Shown piece after piece: positions 1 to 7,311 of a stretch of 18,065 nt of DNA. The first letter of the stretch is position 1, and each line of letters begins with the position of its first letter. Source of the stretch: CALFXN01 sp937957815 (lineage in GTDB: Bacteria; Synergistota; Synergistia; Synergistales; Aminobacteriaceae); NCBI GenBank assembly GCA_036788195.1, contig DAIQNX010000052.1, forward strand, positions 1 through 18,065. The letters run 5' to 3'. A program made the position numbers and the translations under genes. The notes under the pieces are model-generated. The model did no database searches, was not told the origin of the DNA, and saw only the letters and a list, made by a program, of their open reading frames with translations.

Positions 1-306
1 GTCAACGACCACTTCGAATGCTGGTTCCTCTACATCAACAACGAGAAGTGGGGGAAGGTCTCCGCGGACGACAAAAAGGCCATCACGGATCTCGCGCGCG
101 AGATGCAGGAGGCGCGATGGAAGGTGGCCGAGAGCGACGAGAAGGCGAACATGAAAAAGCTCGCCGATATGGAAGTGAAGGTCATCACCTTCTCCGACGC
201 CGAACTCGAAACCATGAGGAAAAAGAACGCGGAAAAGGTTTGGCCTCCGATGTACGTCGAAATCCCGGAATCGGACATCAGGGCGGTTCTCGATTCGCTG
301 AAGTAG
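1..306 (+). CDS. TRAP transporter substrate-binding protein (DctP family), C-terminal part
   Basis: The reading frame is open from the first base and ends at TAG 304-306, leaving about 101 C-terminal residues. The charged helical stretch (DDKKAITDLAREMQEARWKV), then KVITFSDAELETMRKK and the end VEIPESDIRAVLDSLK, look like the final helices of DctP-type periplasmic binding proteins. In that family these follow the ligand-binding lobes. Such proteins deliver organic acids, often sugar acids, to a DctQ/DctM membrane pair, which is not in the window and would have to lie upstream. A terminator-like hairpin directly follows, so this is probably the last gene of its operon. The substrate cannot be inferred because the binding lobes are missing. 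The family call is from pattern recognition of the C-terminus only. Confidence 0.75.
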   Translation, partial: VNDHFECWFLYINNEKWGKVSADDKKAITDLAREMQEARWKVAESDEKANMKKLADMEVKVITFSDAELETMRKKNAEKVWPPMYVEIPESDIRAVLDSLK

Positions 307-325
307 CTCACGCGCCTGAACGGAC

Positions 326-358
326 AGAGGGAGCCGGCCAAACGCTCCGGCTTCCTCT
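326..358 (+). terminator. Hairpin terminator after the TRAP gene
   Basis: AGAGGGAGCCGG (326-337) pairs with CCGGCTTCCTCT (347-358) as a 12-bp stem with one G-U wobble and a 9-nt loop. It is followed by a short GTTT. The T-run is weak, so termination may be partial and some transcription may reach the ABC operon. Confidence 0.7.
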
Positions 359-364
359 GTTTGC

Positions 365-2026
365 GTGTCGGGTGCGGAAGCATTCGATTCGCCCGGTGCG
401 TACGTGAAGGGGGAGAGGGAGATAGCGGACAAGACTCTGTTGCACATGCGAAACGTACAGAAGGATTTCTACGGAAACAGGGTTCTCGAAGACATCAATT
501 TCGAAATGAAACGCGGCGAGATCATCGGCCTGGTCGGAGAAAACGGCGCCGGGAAGTCGACGCTCATGAATATCCTCTTCGGAATGCCGGTCATCCGCGA
601 GACCGGAGGGTACGAAGGGGCGGTCCTCATCGAAGGCGAGGAGGCGCATTTCAGGAATCCGCTCGACGCGATCGACGCTGGAATCGGCATGGTCCATCAG
701 GAGTTCTTTCTGATCCCGAGCTTTACGGCGACGGAAAACATCCTGCTGAACCGGGAATCCTCGAAGTACAACATCCTGGTCGAAATCTTCGGCGAGCGCC
801 TCCGGACGCTCGACCGCGCGGCCATGCGCGAACGCGCCGAGCGCGCCATCCGCGAACTCGGGGTGGACATTTCCCCCGATACGCTCGTCTCGGACATGCC
901 GGTCAGCTACAGGCAGTTCACGGAGATCGCGCGCGAGATCGACCGGGAGAAGATGAAAATCCTCGTGCTCGACGAACCGACGGCCGTCATGACCGAATCG
1001 GAGACCGACACGTTCCTCGCCGCCATGAAGCGGCTTGCCGCGAAGGGCATCGGCCAGATCTTCATCTCGCACCGGCTTCGCGAAATTCTCGACGTGTGCG
1101 ACCGGATCGTCGTGCTTCGCGACGGAAGGATCATCCGGGATCTCCCCTCGTCCGAAGCCGACGTGCGGAAGATCGCGTCGTGGATGGTCGGTCGCGACGT
1201 CGGAGACTCGTCGCTGCGACGCGTCCGGAAGGAGGAAACGCGCCCCGCGATCCTCTCCGTCCGGAATCTCCGCGTGGACATGCCGGGCGAGAAGGTCCGG
1301 AACGTCTCGCTCGAGGTCCGAAGGGGCGAGATTTTCGGCATCGGAGGCCTCGCGGGACAGGGGAAGCTCGGAATCCCGAACGGCGTCATGGGGCTCCACC
1401 CGTCCGACGGCGCGGTCGTTTTCGACGGACGGACGCTGCGTCTCAACGATCCGCTCGAATCCCTGCGTTCGGGAATGGCATTCATCTCGGAGGACCGGCG
1501 CGGCGTCGGACTCCTGATCGACGAATCGATCGCGCTGAACATCGCGTTCACGGCGATGCAGGTTCAGGAGCGCTTCATCGCGAAGATCCCGGGCGGCGTC
1601 AAGTGGAGGGACGAACAGGCGCTGAGAGCGTGCGCGAAGGAGTATATCGACCGTCTCGAAATCAGGTGCACGGGGCCGGACCAGAGGGTCGTCGAGCTTT
1701 CCGGCGGCAACCAGCAGAAGATCTGCGTCGCGAAGGTTCTCGCGATGTCGCCGAAACTGCTCTTCGCGTCGGAACCGACGCGCGGAATCGACATCGGCGC
1801 GAAGCGGCTCGTGCTCGAAGTGCTCCGGGAGTTCAACGAGCGCTACGGCACGACGATCGTCATGACGAGTTCGGAGCTTCAGGAGCTGCGGTCCATCTGC
1901 GACCGGATCGCGATCGTCTACGAAGGCAAAATCGCGGGAATCCTGCCGTCCGACGCGCCGCTCGAGGAATTCGGCCTCCTGATGCTCGGCACGGGCGCGA
2001 GAGAGGGGGAACCGGTCCATGCGTAA
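365..2026 (+). CDS. Sugar-type ABC transporter ATP-binding protein, two NBDs (RbsA/NupA-like), module 1
   Basis: Cytoplasmic ATPase that powers the two permeases encoded directly downstream. Counting from GTG 365 (553 aa), NBD1 has Walker A GENGAGKST (58-66), Q-loop HQEF (111-114), Walker B ILVLDEPT (199-206) and H-loop ISHRL. Its signature is degenerate: PVSYRQ (179-184) replaces LSxGQ. NBD2 has a degenerate Walker A GLAGQGKLG (328-336), an intact signature LSGGNQQK (445-452) and FASEPTRGID, where Ser replaces the Walker B Asp. One composite ATP site is therefore intact and one degenerate. The start is uncertain. GTG 365 and GTG 404 lack a Shine-Dalgarno sequence. A purine-rich AAGGGGGAGAGGGAG (407-421) precedes an ATA codon, and TTG 440 or ATG 446 best match the start of the paralogue at 12410. 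The stop overlaps the next gene by 8 nt. Family call is firm; substrate unknown. Confidence 0.93.
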   Translation: MSGAEAFDSPGAYVKGEREIADKTLLHMRNVQKDFYGNRVLEDINFEMKRGEIIGLVGENGAGKSTLMNILFGMPVIRETGGYEGAVLIEGEEAHFRNPLDAIDAGIGMVHQEFFLIPSFTATENILLNRESSKYNILVEIFGERLRTLDRAAMRERAERAIRELGVDISPDTLVSDMPVSYRQFTEIAREIDREKMKILVLDEPTAVMTESETDTFLAAMKRLAAKGIGQIFISHRLREILDVCDRIVVLRDGRIIRDLPSSEADVRKIASWMVGRDVGDSSLRRVRKEETRPAILSVRNLRVDMPGEKVRNVSLEVRRGEIFGIGGLAGQGKLGIPNGVMGLHPSDGAVVFDGRTLRLNDPLESLRSGMAFISEDRRGVGLLIDESIALNIAFTAMQVQERFIAKIPGGVKWRDEQALRACAKEYIDRLEIRCTGPDQRVVELSGGNQQKICVAKVLAMSPKLLFASEPTRGIDIGAKRLVLEVLREFNERYGTTIVMTSSELQELRSICDRIAIVYEGKIAGILPSDAPLEEFGLLMLGTGAREGEPVHA

Positions 2027-3068
2027 GCGCTTCGGACGACTCGTCGAAAACGTCGGCTGGGCCCGCGTCATCATCGCCGCCTTTCTGGCGCTGCTCTTCG
2101 CCGTGGCGCCGCTCGTGGGAATCCGCGTCGATACGTCCCTGAGCGACACGCTGCTTCGCGTCGGAATGAACGGGATCATGGTCCTCGCGATGGTCCCGAT
2201 GATCCAGTCGGGGTGCGGCCTCAACTTCGGCCTTCCGCTCGGCGTCATCGCGGGGCTCGTCGGGGCGGTCACGTCGATGGAGTTCAACTGGACGGGGTTC
2301 GCAGGGTTCTTCATGGCGATCGTCTTCGCCGTTCCGCTTGCGGCCCTCCTGGGTTTCCTCTACGGCCTCGTCCTGAATCGGGCGAAGGGGGACGAGATGA
2401 TGATCGCGACCTACGTCGGCTTCTCGTCGGTCGCCTTCATGTGCATGATGTGGCTCCTGCTGCCGTACAAAAATCCGCTGATGCTCTGGGGATTCGGCGG
2501 AACGGGGCTGCGCACGACCATCAGCCTCGAAGGGTTCTGGCTCACCGTCCTCGACAGGTTCCTTTCGTTCCGGATCGGGGAGTTCTTCTTTTTTCCGACC
2601 GGCACGATCCTCCTGTTCGCGTTCGGGTGCTTCCTCGTGTGGGCCTTCTTCCGGACGAAAGCGGGAACCGCGATGACGGCCGCGGGAAGCAACGCGCAGT
2701 TCGCGCGCGCCAACGGCGTCGACATCGACCGGATGCGGGTTCTTTCGGTCGTTCTTTCGACGGTGCTCGGCGCGGTCGGAATGGTCGTCTACGAACAGAG
2801 CTACGGTTTCATCCAGCTCTACATGGGACCGTTCTACATGGCCTTCCCGGCCGTCGCGGCGATCCTGCTCGGGGGGGCCACGATCAACAGGGCGACGATC
2901 GTGAACGTCGTCGTCGGAACGTTCCTGTTCCAGGGGATCCTGACCATGACGCCGTCCGTCATCAACGGCATTCTGCGGACGGACATGGCCGAGGTGATCC
3001 GGATCATCGTCTCGAACGGCATGATTCTGTACGCCCTCACGAGGAAAGTGCAGGCGAAAAAGAGATGA
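2019..3068 (+). CDS. ABC transporter permease, RbsC-like (BPD_transp_2 type), module 1 first subunit
   Basis: Inner-membrane permease of 349 aa that forms the translocation channel with the next gene product. The N-terminus is a short basic stretch followed by a hydrophobic helix (about 17-36). Many hydrophobic segments follow, including about 94-120, 127-150, 190-212, 240-258, 272-306 and 325-341. The loop GTAMTAAGSNAQFARANGVD (216-235) corresponds to the cytoplasmic coupling loop of RbsC-type permeases that docks on the ATPase. AAILLGGATI (280-289) is also typical of the family. The ATG lies inside the stop of the ATPase gene (ATGCGTAA), an 8-nt overlap that indicates translational coupling. 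The closest relative here is the permease at 14002. Family length is usually 310-350 aa, so it appears complete. Confidence 0.92.
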   Translation: MRKRFGRLVENVGWARVIIAAFLALLFAVAPLVGIRVDTSLSDTLLRVGMNGIMVLAMVPMIQSGCGLNFGLPLGVIAGLVGAVTSMEFNWTGFAGFFMAIVFAVPLAALLGFLYGLVLNRAKGDEMMIATYVGFSSVAFMCMMWLLLPYKNPLMLWGFGGTGLRTTISLEGFWLTVLDRFLSFRIGEFFFFPTGTILLFAFGCFLVWAFFRTKAGTAMTAAGSNAQFARANGVDIDRMRVLSVVLSTVLGAVGMVVYEQSYGFIQLYMGPFYMAFPAVAAILLGGATINRATIVNVVVGTFLFQGILTMTPSVINGILRTDMAEVIRIIVSNGMILYALTRKVQAKKR

Positions 3069-4180
3069 ACAGAGAATTCTCCACGAGGCGCTTTCTGCTC
3101 TCGAACATCGTCCCGATCATATTCCTGATTTTTTCGGCCGTGGCGATCCCCCTCTCGGGGCTGACGCCGGCATACCTCGCGCAGGAGATGGTCTCCCGCG
3201 TGGGGCGCAACACGTTTCTCGTGCTGTCGCTGCTGATTCCGGTCATGGCCGGAATGGGGCTCAACTTCGGAATGGTCCTCGGGGCCATGGCGGGACAGAT
3301 CGGACTGATCCTCGCCGTCGACTGGGGCGTCGCCGGCATTCCCGGGCTGCTGGTCGCCGCGCTGATCGGGACGCCGCTCTCGATCGCGCTCGGCTTTCTC
3401 TGCGGGGCCGTCATGAACCGGGCCAGGGGGCGCGAGATGGTCACCTCGTATATTCTCGGATTCTTCGTCAACGGCGTCTACCAGTTCGTCGTGCTCTACT
3501 GCATGGGGTCGGTCCTGCCGCTCGGCGACCCGGAACTGCTGCTCTCGCGCGGATACGGCGTCCGCAACACGATGGCGCTCCCGGGCCTCCGCCGCGCGCT
3601 CGACGACCTTCTGACCCTCGACCTCGGAGGCATCGTGGTTCCGGTCGCCACGTTCGCGCTCACGTTCGCGTTCTGCTTCCTGCTCGTGTGGTTCGGCCGG
3701 AGCAAGATCGGCCAGGACATGCGGGCCGTCGGAAAGGACATGGCGGTGGCCGACGGCGCGGGAATCCCGGTCGCGCGCACGCGCATCCTGGCCATCATCG
3801 TCTCCACGCTGCTGGCCTGTTACGGCCAGATCATCTTCCTCCAGAACATCGGGACGATCAACACGTACAGCAGCCACGAGCAGACGGGAATCTTCGCGAT
3901 CGCGGCCCTTCTCATCGGCGGGGCGACGGTGGCGAAGGCCGGAATCGCCAACGCGTTCGTCGGCGTGCTGCTGTTCCACCTGATGTTCGTGATCTCTCCG
4001 CTCGCGGGCAAGAACCTCATCGGCGACGCGCAGCTCGGCGAATACTTCCGCGTCTTCGTTTCGTACGGGATCATCGCGGTCACGCTGCTGCTCCACGCCT
4101 GGAGACGGCGCAGCGACGCCGAGGCCAGGCGACGCGCGGAGAGCGACGCGGAACGCGCGGAAGGGGGGGCCGCGTCATGA
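3065..4180 (+). CDS. ABC transporter permease, RbsC-like (BPD_transp_2 type), module 1 second subunit
   Basis: Second inner-membrane permease, 371 aa, distinct from the first, so the transporter core is probably a heterodimer. This is the usual arrangement for nucleoside-type (NupP/NupQ-like) systems. Starting at ATG 3065 it reads MNREFSTRRF, then strongly hydrophobic segments. AGMGLNFGMVLGAMAGQIGL (62-81) and a coupling-type loop KIGQDMRAVGKDMAVADGAG are characteristic. ALLIGGATVAKA matches the conserved segment of the family. The C-terminal tail is charged (RRRSDAEARRRAESDAERAE) and cytoplasmic by the positive-inside trend. ATGA overlaps at both ends (3065-3068 and 4177-4180) show tight coupling with both neighbours. 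The paralogue at 15045 is interrupted by an assembly gap. Confidence 0.92.
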   Translation: MNREFSTRRFLLSNIVPIIFLIFSAVAIPLSGLTPAYLAQEMVSRVGRNTFLVLSLLIPVMAGMGLNFGMVLGAMAGQIGLILAVDWGVAGIPGLLVAALIGTPLSIALGFLCGAVMNRARGREMVTSYILGFFVNGVYQFVVLYCMGSVLPLGDPELLLSRGYGVRNTMALPGLRRALDDLLTLDLGGIVVPVATFALTFAFCFLLVWFGRSKIGQDMRAVGKDMAVADGAGIPVARTRILAIIVSTLLACYGQIIFLQNIGTINTYSSHEQTGIFAIAALLIGGATVAKAGIANAFVGVLLFHLMFVISPLAGKNLIGDAQLGEYFRVFVSYGIIAVTLLLHAWRRRSDAEARRRAESDAERAEGGAAS

Positions 4181-4560
4181 ACGTCCGGACGAGACGCATG
4201 GCGCTTCGCGCGGCCCTCTGCGTCGCGCTTGTCGCATTCGGAGTCTGGATGGTATTCGTCGGAAAGCGGCACACGCTCGTGTTCGACAACCAGGAACTCT
4301 CACGGCAGGGAGTCGTCTTCCCGGCCGTGAAGGGAGCCCGCGTCACAGCCGGCGGAACGGTCGTCGAGGTCGACGCGGAGGACCGCGGCGCGGCCGAGGT
4401 CATCGGCATGAACCACAGGATCGTCTTCGAAATATGCGACGAAAGGGGATCGGTCGTCCGGAAGATCGACGTTCCGCTGCGGCTTAGGTTCGAAAAAACG
4501 GTGATTCTCTCGCTGCCCCTGCTTTCGAAGGGCGCGCCGGATTTCTTTCTGCAGGAGTAG
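4177..4560 (+). CDS. Small one-helix membrane-anchored protein of unknown function in the ABC operon
   Basis: A 127-aa protein beginning at ATG 4177, overlapping the permease stop by ATGA, so it is almost certainly translated with the operon. The N-terminus is basic (MNVRTRRM), followed by one hydrophobic helix at about 9-27. The motif GKRHTLVFDNQE comes next, then a soluble, probably beta-rich domain with alternating hydrophobic residues (TVVEVDAEDRGAAEVIGMNH, then RIVFEICDERGSVVRKIDVP). It ends at TAG 4558-4560. The topology suggests a domain on the outer face of the membrane. I have a weak recollection of similar small proteins (DUF6672) beside ABC permeases, but could not check it. No copy occurs in the second transporter module. 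It could be an accessory or stability factor for this transporter; its function is unknown. Confidence 0.75.
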   Translation: MNVRTRRMALRAALCVALVAFGVWMVFVGKRHTLVFDNQELSRQGVVFPAVKGARVTAGGTVVEVDAEDRGAAEVIGMNHRIVFEICDERGSVVRKIDVPLRLRFEKTVILSLPLLSKGAPDFFLQE

Positions 4561-4599
4561 CGGGCGAAATGCGTTTCAACATTCTATGGAGGTGTGGAC

Positions 4600-5802
4600 A
4601 TGCAACGATATGAGGAAATCGCGCGGCGTCTCGACGAACACGCCGAGGCGCATCTCGAGGACGCCGGCAGGCTCAGCGACCGGATCTGGGAACGTCCCGA
4701 ACTCGGGCTTCGGGAATTCGAGACCTCACGCGCGCTTTGCGAGGCGCTCGCGGACGCGGGATATTCGGTCGAACGCCCCTACGCCGGCTACGAGACGGCC
4801 TTCAATGCCCGCTTCGAGCGCGGCAGCGGAGCCCGGCCGACGATCGGCCTTCTCGCGCAGTACGACGCGCTGCCCGAGGTCGGTCACGGGTGCGGGCACA
4901 ACATGTGCGGGGCGATCTCGGTGCTTGCGGCTCGGGCGCTGAAAGAGGTCATGGAAGAATTCGACATTCCGGGCGTGGTTCGCGTCGTCGGAACTCCGGC
5001 GGAGGAGACGACCGGAGAGAAGGTTCCGATGGCCGAGGCCGGGCTGTTCGACGACTGCGACCTCGTGACCATGGCACACCCAGAGACCGGCAAGACGTTC
5101 GTCGACTTCAATTCGCTCGCGGTGAGCCCTCTCGAATTCACGTTCTCGGGCAAGGCTGCGCACGCGGCCGCGGCTCCCTGGGACGGCAGAAACGCGCTGA
5201 ACGGTATGCAGCTCTTCTTTCACGCGCTCGATATGCTGCGCCAGCACGTCCGTCCGGAAGTCCGCATCCACGGCATCATGCTCGAGGGCGGGGTCGCCGC
5301 GAACATCGTTCCGAGCAGGGCGACGGCGCGAGTCCTGTTCCGGGCGCCGTGGAGAAAGTATCTGAACGGCGTCGTGGAACTCGGGCTCGATTGCGCGCGC
5401 GGCGCGGCGCTCGCGACGCAGACCGGAGTGACGTGGGAAACGAGCGGTCACAACATGGACAACCTGCTCCGGAACCGGGTCGCCGAAAACATGCTCGAAG
5501 AAATCATGGAACAGGAGATCGGCGAGCCCGTCGACAGGGAGCCGACACTCACGGGATCGACGGACATGGGGGCCATCTCGTGGCGGCGTCCCACGATGGA
5601 GCTCCTGATCAGCATATCGGACGCGCCGATCGCCCCGCATACCGTGGAGTTCGCGAACGCCGCGCACGGCCCGCGCGCGCTGAAACCGCTCGGGAAGGCG
5701 GCGCGGGGACTCGCGCGAGCCGCGCTGAAGACGCTTCTCGACGCGGACCTGCGGCGCCGGATGTACGAGGAACTCGAGTGTCAGAAAAGCGTCCAGCCCT
5801 GA
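4600..5802 (+). CDS. M20-family amidohydrolase, AbgB/PM20D2-like
   Basis: Predicted cytoplasmic metal-dependent amidohydrolase of 400 aa with no signal peptide. The family cleaves amide bonds of N-acyl amino acids, aminobenzoyl-glutamate or dipeptides. LLAQYDALPEVGHGCGHNMC (84-103) is the AbgB-type metal-site motif, with Asp89, Cys98 and His100. GTPAEE (131-136) supplies the catalytic/metal glutamates, and His160 follows in MAHPE. A lid or dimerisation domain begins near 177 (FTFSGKAAHAAAAPWDGRNA). TLTGSTDMGAISW (316-328) and IAPHTVEF (344-351) close the metal site. ATG 4600 is chosen over the in-frame GTG 4594 because GGAGGT (4588-4593) lies 6 nt upstream of it. The gene sits 39 nt after the small membrane protein gene and before the binding protein gene. 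It therefore probably processes the imported compound. Exact substrate unknown. Confidence 0.9.
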   Translation: MQRYEEIARRLDEHAEAHLEDAGRLSDRIWERPELGLREFETSRALCEALADAGYSVERPYAGYETAFNARFERGSGARPTIGLLAQYDALPEVGHGCGHNMCGAISVLAARALKEVMEEFDIPGVVRVVGTPAEETTGEKVPMAEAGLFDDCDLVTMAHPETGKTFVDFNSLAVSPLEFTFSGKAAHAAAAPWDGRNALNGMQLFFHALDMLRQHVRPEVRIHGIMLEGGVAANIVPSRATARVLFRAPWRKYLNGVVELGLDCARGAALATQTGVTWETSGHNMDNLLRNRVAENMLEEIMEQEIGEPVDREPTLTGSTDMGAISWRRPTMELLISISDAPIAPHTVEFANAAHGPRALKPLGKAARGLARAALKTLLDADLRRRMYEELECQKSVQP

Positions 5803-5916
5803 CGCGCGCTCTGGGAAGAGCAGGGAAAAGGGGGTGAGTGCGGCCGGGAAAACGGGAGGCGGACCGGACTGTCGGAACGGATGAACTGACTGTATCTCTC
5901 AAGAGGAGGCGCAATG

Positions 5917-7104
5917 ATGAAAAGAACAATGATTTTCGCTCTTGTCACGCTGCTGTGCCTGTGTGCGGGCGCCGCTTTCGCGCAGGCGCCGTTCCATATC
6001 GGCGTCGCGACGCCGACGGTTTCGCAGGCGGAGGACAACTACCGCGGCGGAGAGGCGCTGCTGAAAAAGTACGGAGACGTCGCGAACGGCGGCATGGTGC
6101 GCCACGTCACGACGCCCGACAACTCCAACGCCGAGATGGAGACGACGATCTCCCAGATCGTCAGCCTGGCCGACGATCCGGATATGAAAGTCATCGTCGT
6201 CGACGAGGCCGTCCCGGGGACGACCGAGGCCTTCCGGCGCATCAGGGAGAAACGCCCCGACATCATCCTTCTGGCCGGAAACCCGCACGAGGACCCGAAC
6301 ATGATCGCGCCGGTCTCTTCCCTGTGCGTCATGCCCGACCACATCAGCCGCGGCTATACGATCATCAAGGGCGCGCAGCTGATGGGAGCCGACACGTTCG
6401 TGCACATCTCCTTTCCGCGTCATCTGAGCATCGAACTCCTTTCGCGGCGAATGCACATCATGCAGGAAGTCTGCAAGGATCTTGGGCTCAAGTTCGAGCA
6501 AGAGACGGCGCCGGACCCCACATCCGACGTCGGCGTCTCCGGGGCGCAGCAGTACGTTCTGGAAAAGACTCCGGCGTGGATCCAGAAATACGGAAAGAAC
6601 ACGTGCTTCTTCACGACGAACCAGACGCACATCGAGCCGCTGCTCCGGCAGCTCGCGAAAAACGGCGGATACTTCCTCGAAGCCGACAGTCCGTCGCCGC
6701 TGAAGGGCTACCCGGGCGCGTTCAAACTGGACCTCGAGAAGGAAAAGGGGAACTGGCAGGCGATCATGGCGAAGATCGAAAAGGCGATCGTCGACGCCGG
6801 GGCGGGCGGCAGGATGGGAACCTGGGCATACTCGACCGCGTACTCGACAGTCGCTGGACTCGGCGAGTTCGGAAAGCTCGTCGTCGAGGGCAAGGCCCAG
6901 ATCGGCGACATGAAGGCGCTCGTTACGGCCCTCGAAACGGCAACCCCCGGCGCGAAGTGGAAGTCCATCTACTACACGGACAAGAGCACGGGCGTAAAGA
7001 TGAAGAACTACCTGCTCATCATGCAGGATACGTACGTCTTCGGCAAGGGGCCGCTGCACCTGACCGACCTCGAGGTTCCGGCAAAGTACTACAAGATCAA
7101 ATAG
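5917..7104 (+). CDS. Exported binding protein, DUF3798-like, of ABC module 1
   Basis: Periplasmic protein of about 395 aa, probably the ligand-binding component of the upstream ABC transporter. The signal peptide is MKRTMIFALVTLLCLCAGAA followed by FA|QAPF; no proper lipobox is visible. The mature part has the alternating beta/alpha pattern of type 1 periplasmic-binding folds. Blocks shared with the paralogue at 11187 include SQAE, ETTI.QI.S.A.DPD, AVPG, RPDI, HEDP, MGA.TF.H.SFPRH, APDPT..GV.G.QQ, EP and PSP..GYPGA. I recognise this as the DUF3798 type, from memory. AGGAGG (5904-5909) is 7 nt from ATG 5917 and 4 nt from ATG 5914, so 5917 is preferred. The gene comes 114 nt after the amidohydrolase gene and is the last of the operon; a hairpin follows. 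Ligand unknown. Confidence 0.87.
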   Translation: MKRTMIFALVTLLCLCAGAAFAQAPFHIGVATPTVSQAEDNYRGGEALLKKYGDVANGGMVRHVTTPDNSNAEMETTISQIVSLADDPDMKVIVVDEAVPGTTEAFRRIREKRPDIILLAGNPHEDPNMIAPVSSLCVMPDHISRGYTIIKGAQLMGADTFVHISFPRHLSIELLSRRMHIMQEVCKDLGLKFEQETAPDPTSDVGVSGAQQYVLEKTPAWIQKYGKNTCFFTTNQTHIEPLLRQLAKNGGYFLEADSPSPLKGYPGAFKLDLEKEKGNWQAIMAKIEKAIVDAGAGGRMGTWAYSTAYSTVAGLGEFGKLVVEGKAQIGDMKALVTALETATPGAKWKSIYYTDKSTGVKMKNYLLIMQDTYVFGKGPLHLTDLEVPAKYYKIK

Positions 7105-7130
7105 CGTCGCGTTCCAGGAAGACGAACGTT

Positions 7131-7168
7131 CGAAGGCCGGGCAAACCGAAGGGTGCGCCCGGCCTTCG
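7131..7168 (+). terminator. Hairpin terminator after the module 1 operon
   Basis: CGAAGGCCGGGC (7131-7142) and GCCCGGCCTTCG (7157-7168) form a perfect 12-bp stem with a 14-nt loop, 26 nt past the stop codon. Only scattered T residues follow (TCGTAT). It marks the operon end but may not be a strong intrinsic terminator. Confidence 0.7.
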
Positions 7169-7179
7169 TCGTATCCGGA

Positions 7180-7207
7180 TTGACAGGGGACGGCTTTCGG
7201 CGATAAT
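7180..7207 (+). promoter_or_regulatory. Sigma-70-type promoter for kdgK
   Basis: A consensus -35 TTGACA (7180-7185), a 16-nt spacer and a -10 GATAAT (7202-7207, five of six to consensus) lie just after the terminator and about 100 nt before the kdgK start. The start site would be near 7214. Confidence 0.75.
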
Positions 7208-7224
7208 ACATCTGAGTCCATCAG

Positions 7225-7240
7225 CAGAACCAATGTTCTG
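7225..7240. promoter_or_regulatory. Operator-like palindrome downstream of the kdgK promoter
   Basis: CAGAACCAATGTTCTG is an inverted repeat with two perfect 6-bp arms and a 4-nt centre. It lies about 10 nt beyond the predicted transcription start, where a repressor could block elongation or initiation. It does not resemble the TTGTnTGATA motifs near the GntR gene, so a different regulator is likely. Confidence 0.5.
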
Positions 7241-7311
7241 TATACCGGAACCCGATCGACGGCGGCGGACGTCCGGATTTCATCGACGAAACGGAAAGGC
7301 GGGATGACTCC

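Noticed and set aside
103..306. Separate 67-aa gene starting at ATG 103
   Set aside because: It is in frame with the open reading from base 1 and is simply the tail of the TRAP binding protein.
308..2314. Long open frame on the minus strand (668 codons)
   Set aside because: It lies opposite the well-supported ATPase gene and shows no known motif; its length is explained by high GC and third-position bias.
2213..3064. Upstream extension of the second permease frame to give a 655-aa protein
   Set aside because: The extension is an out-of-frame shadow of the first permease with Arg/Gly/His-rich sequence; the true start is ATG 3065 in the ATGA overlap.
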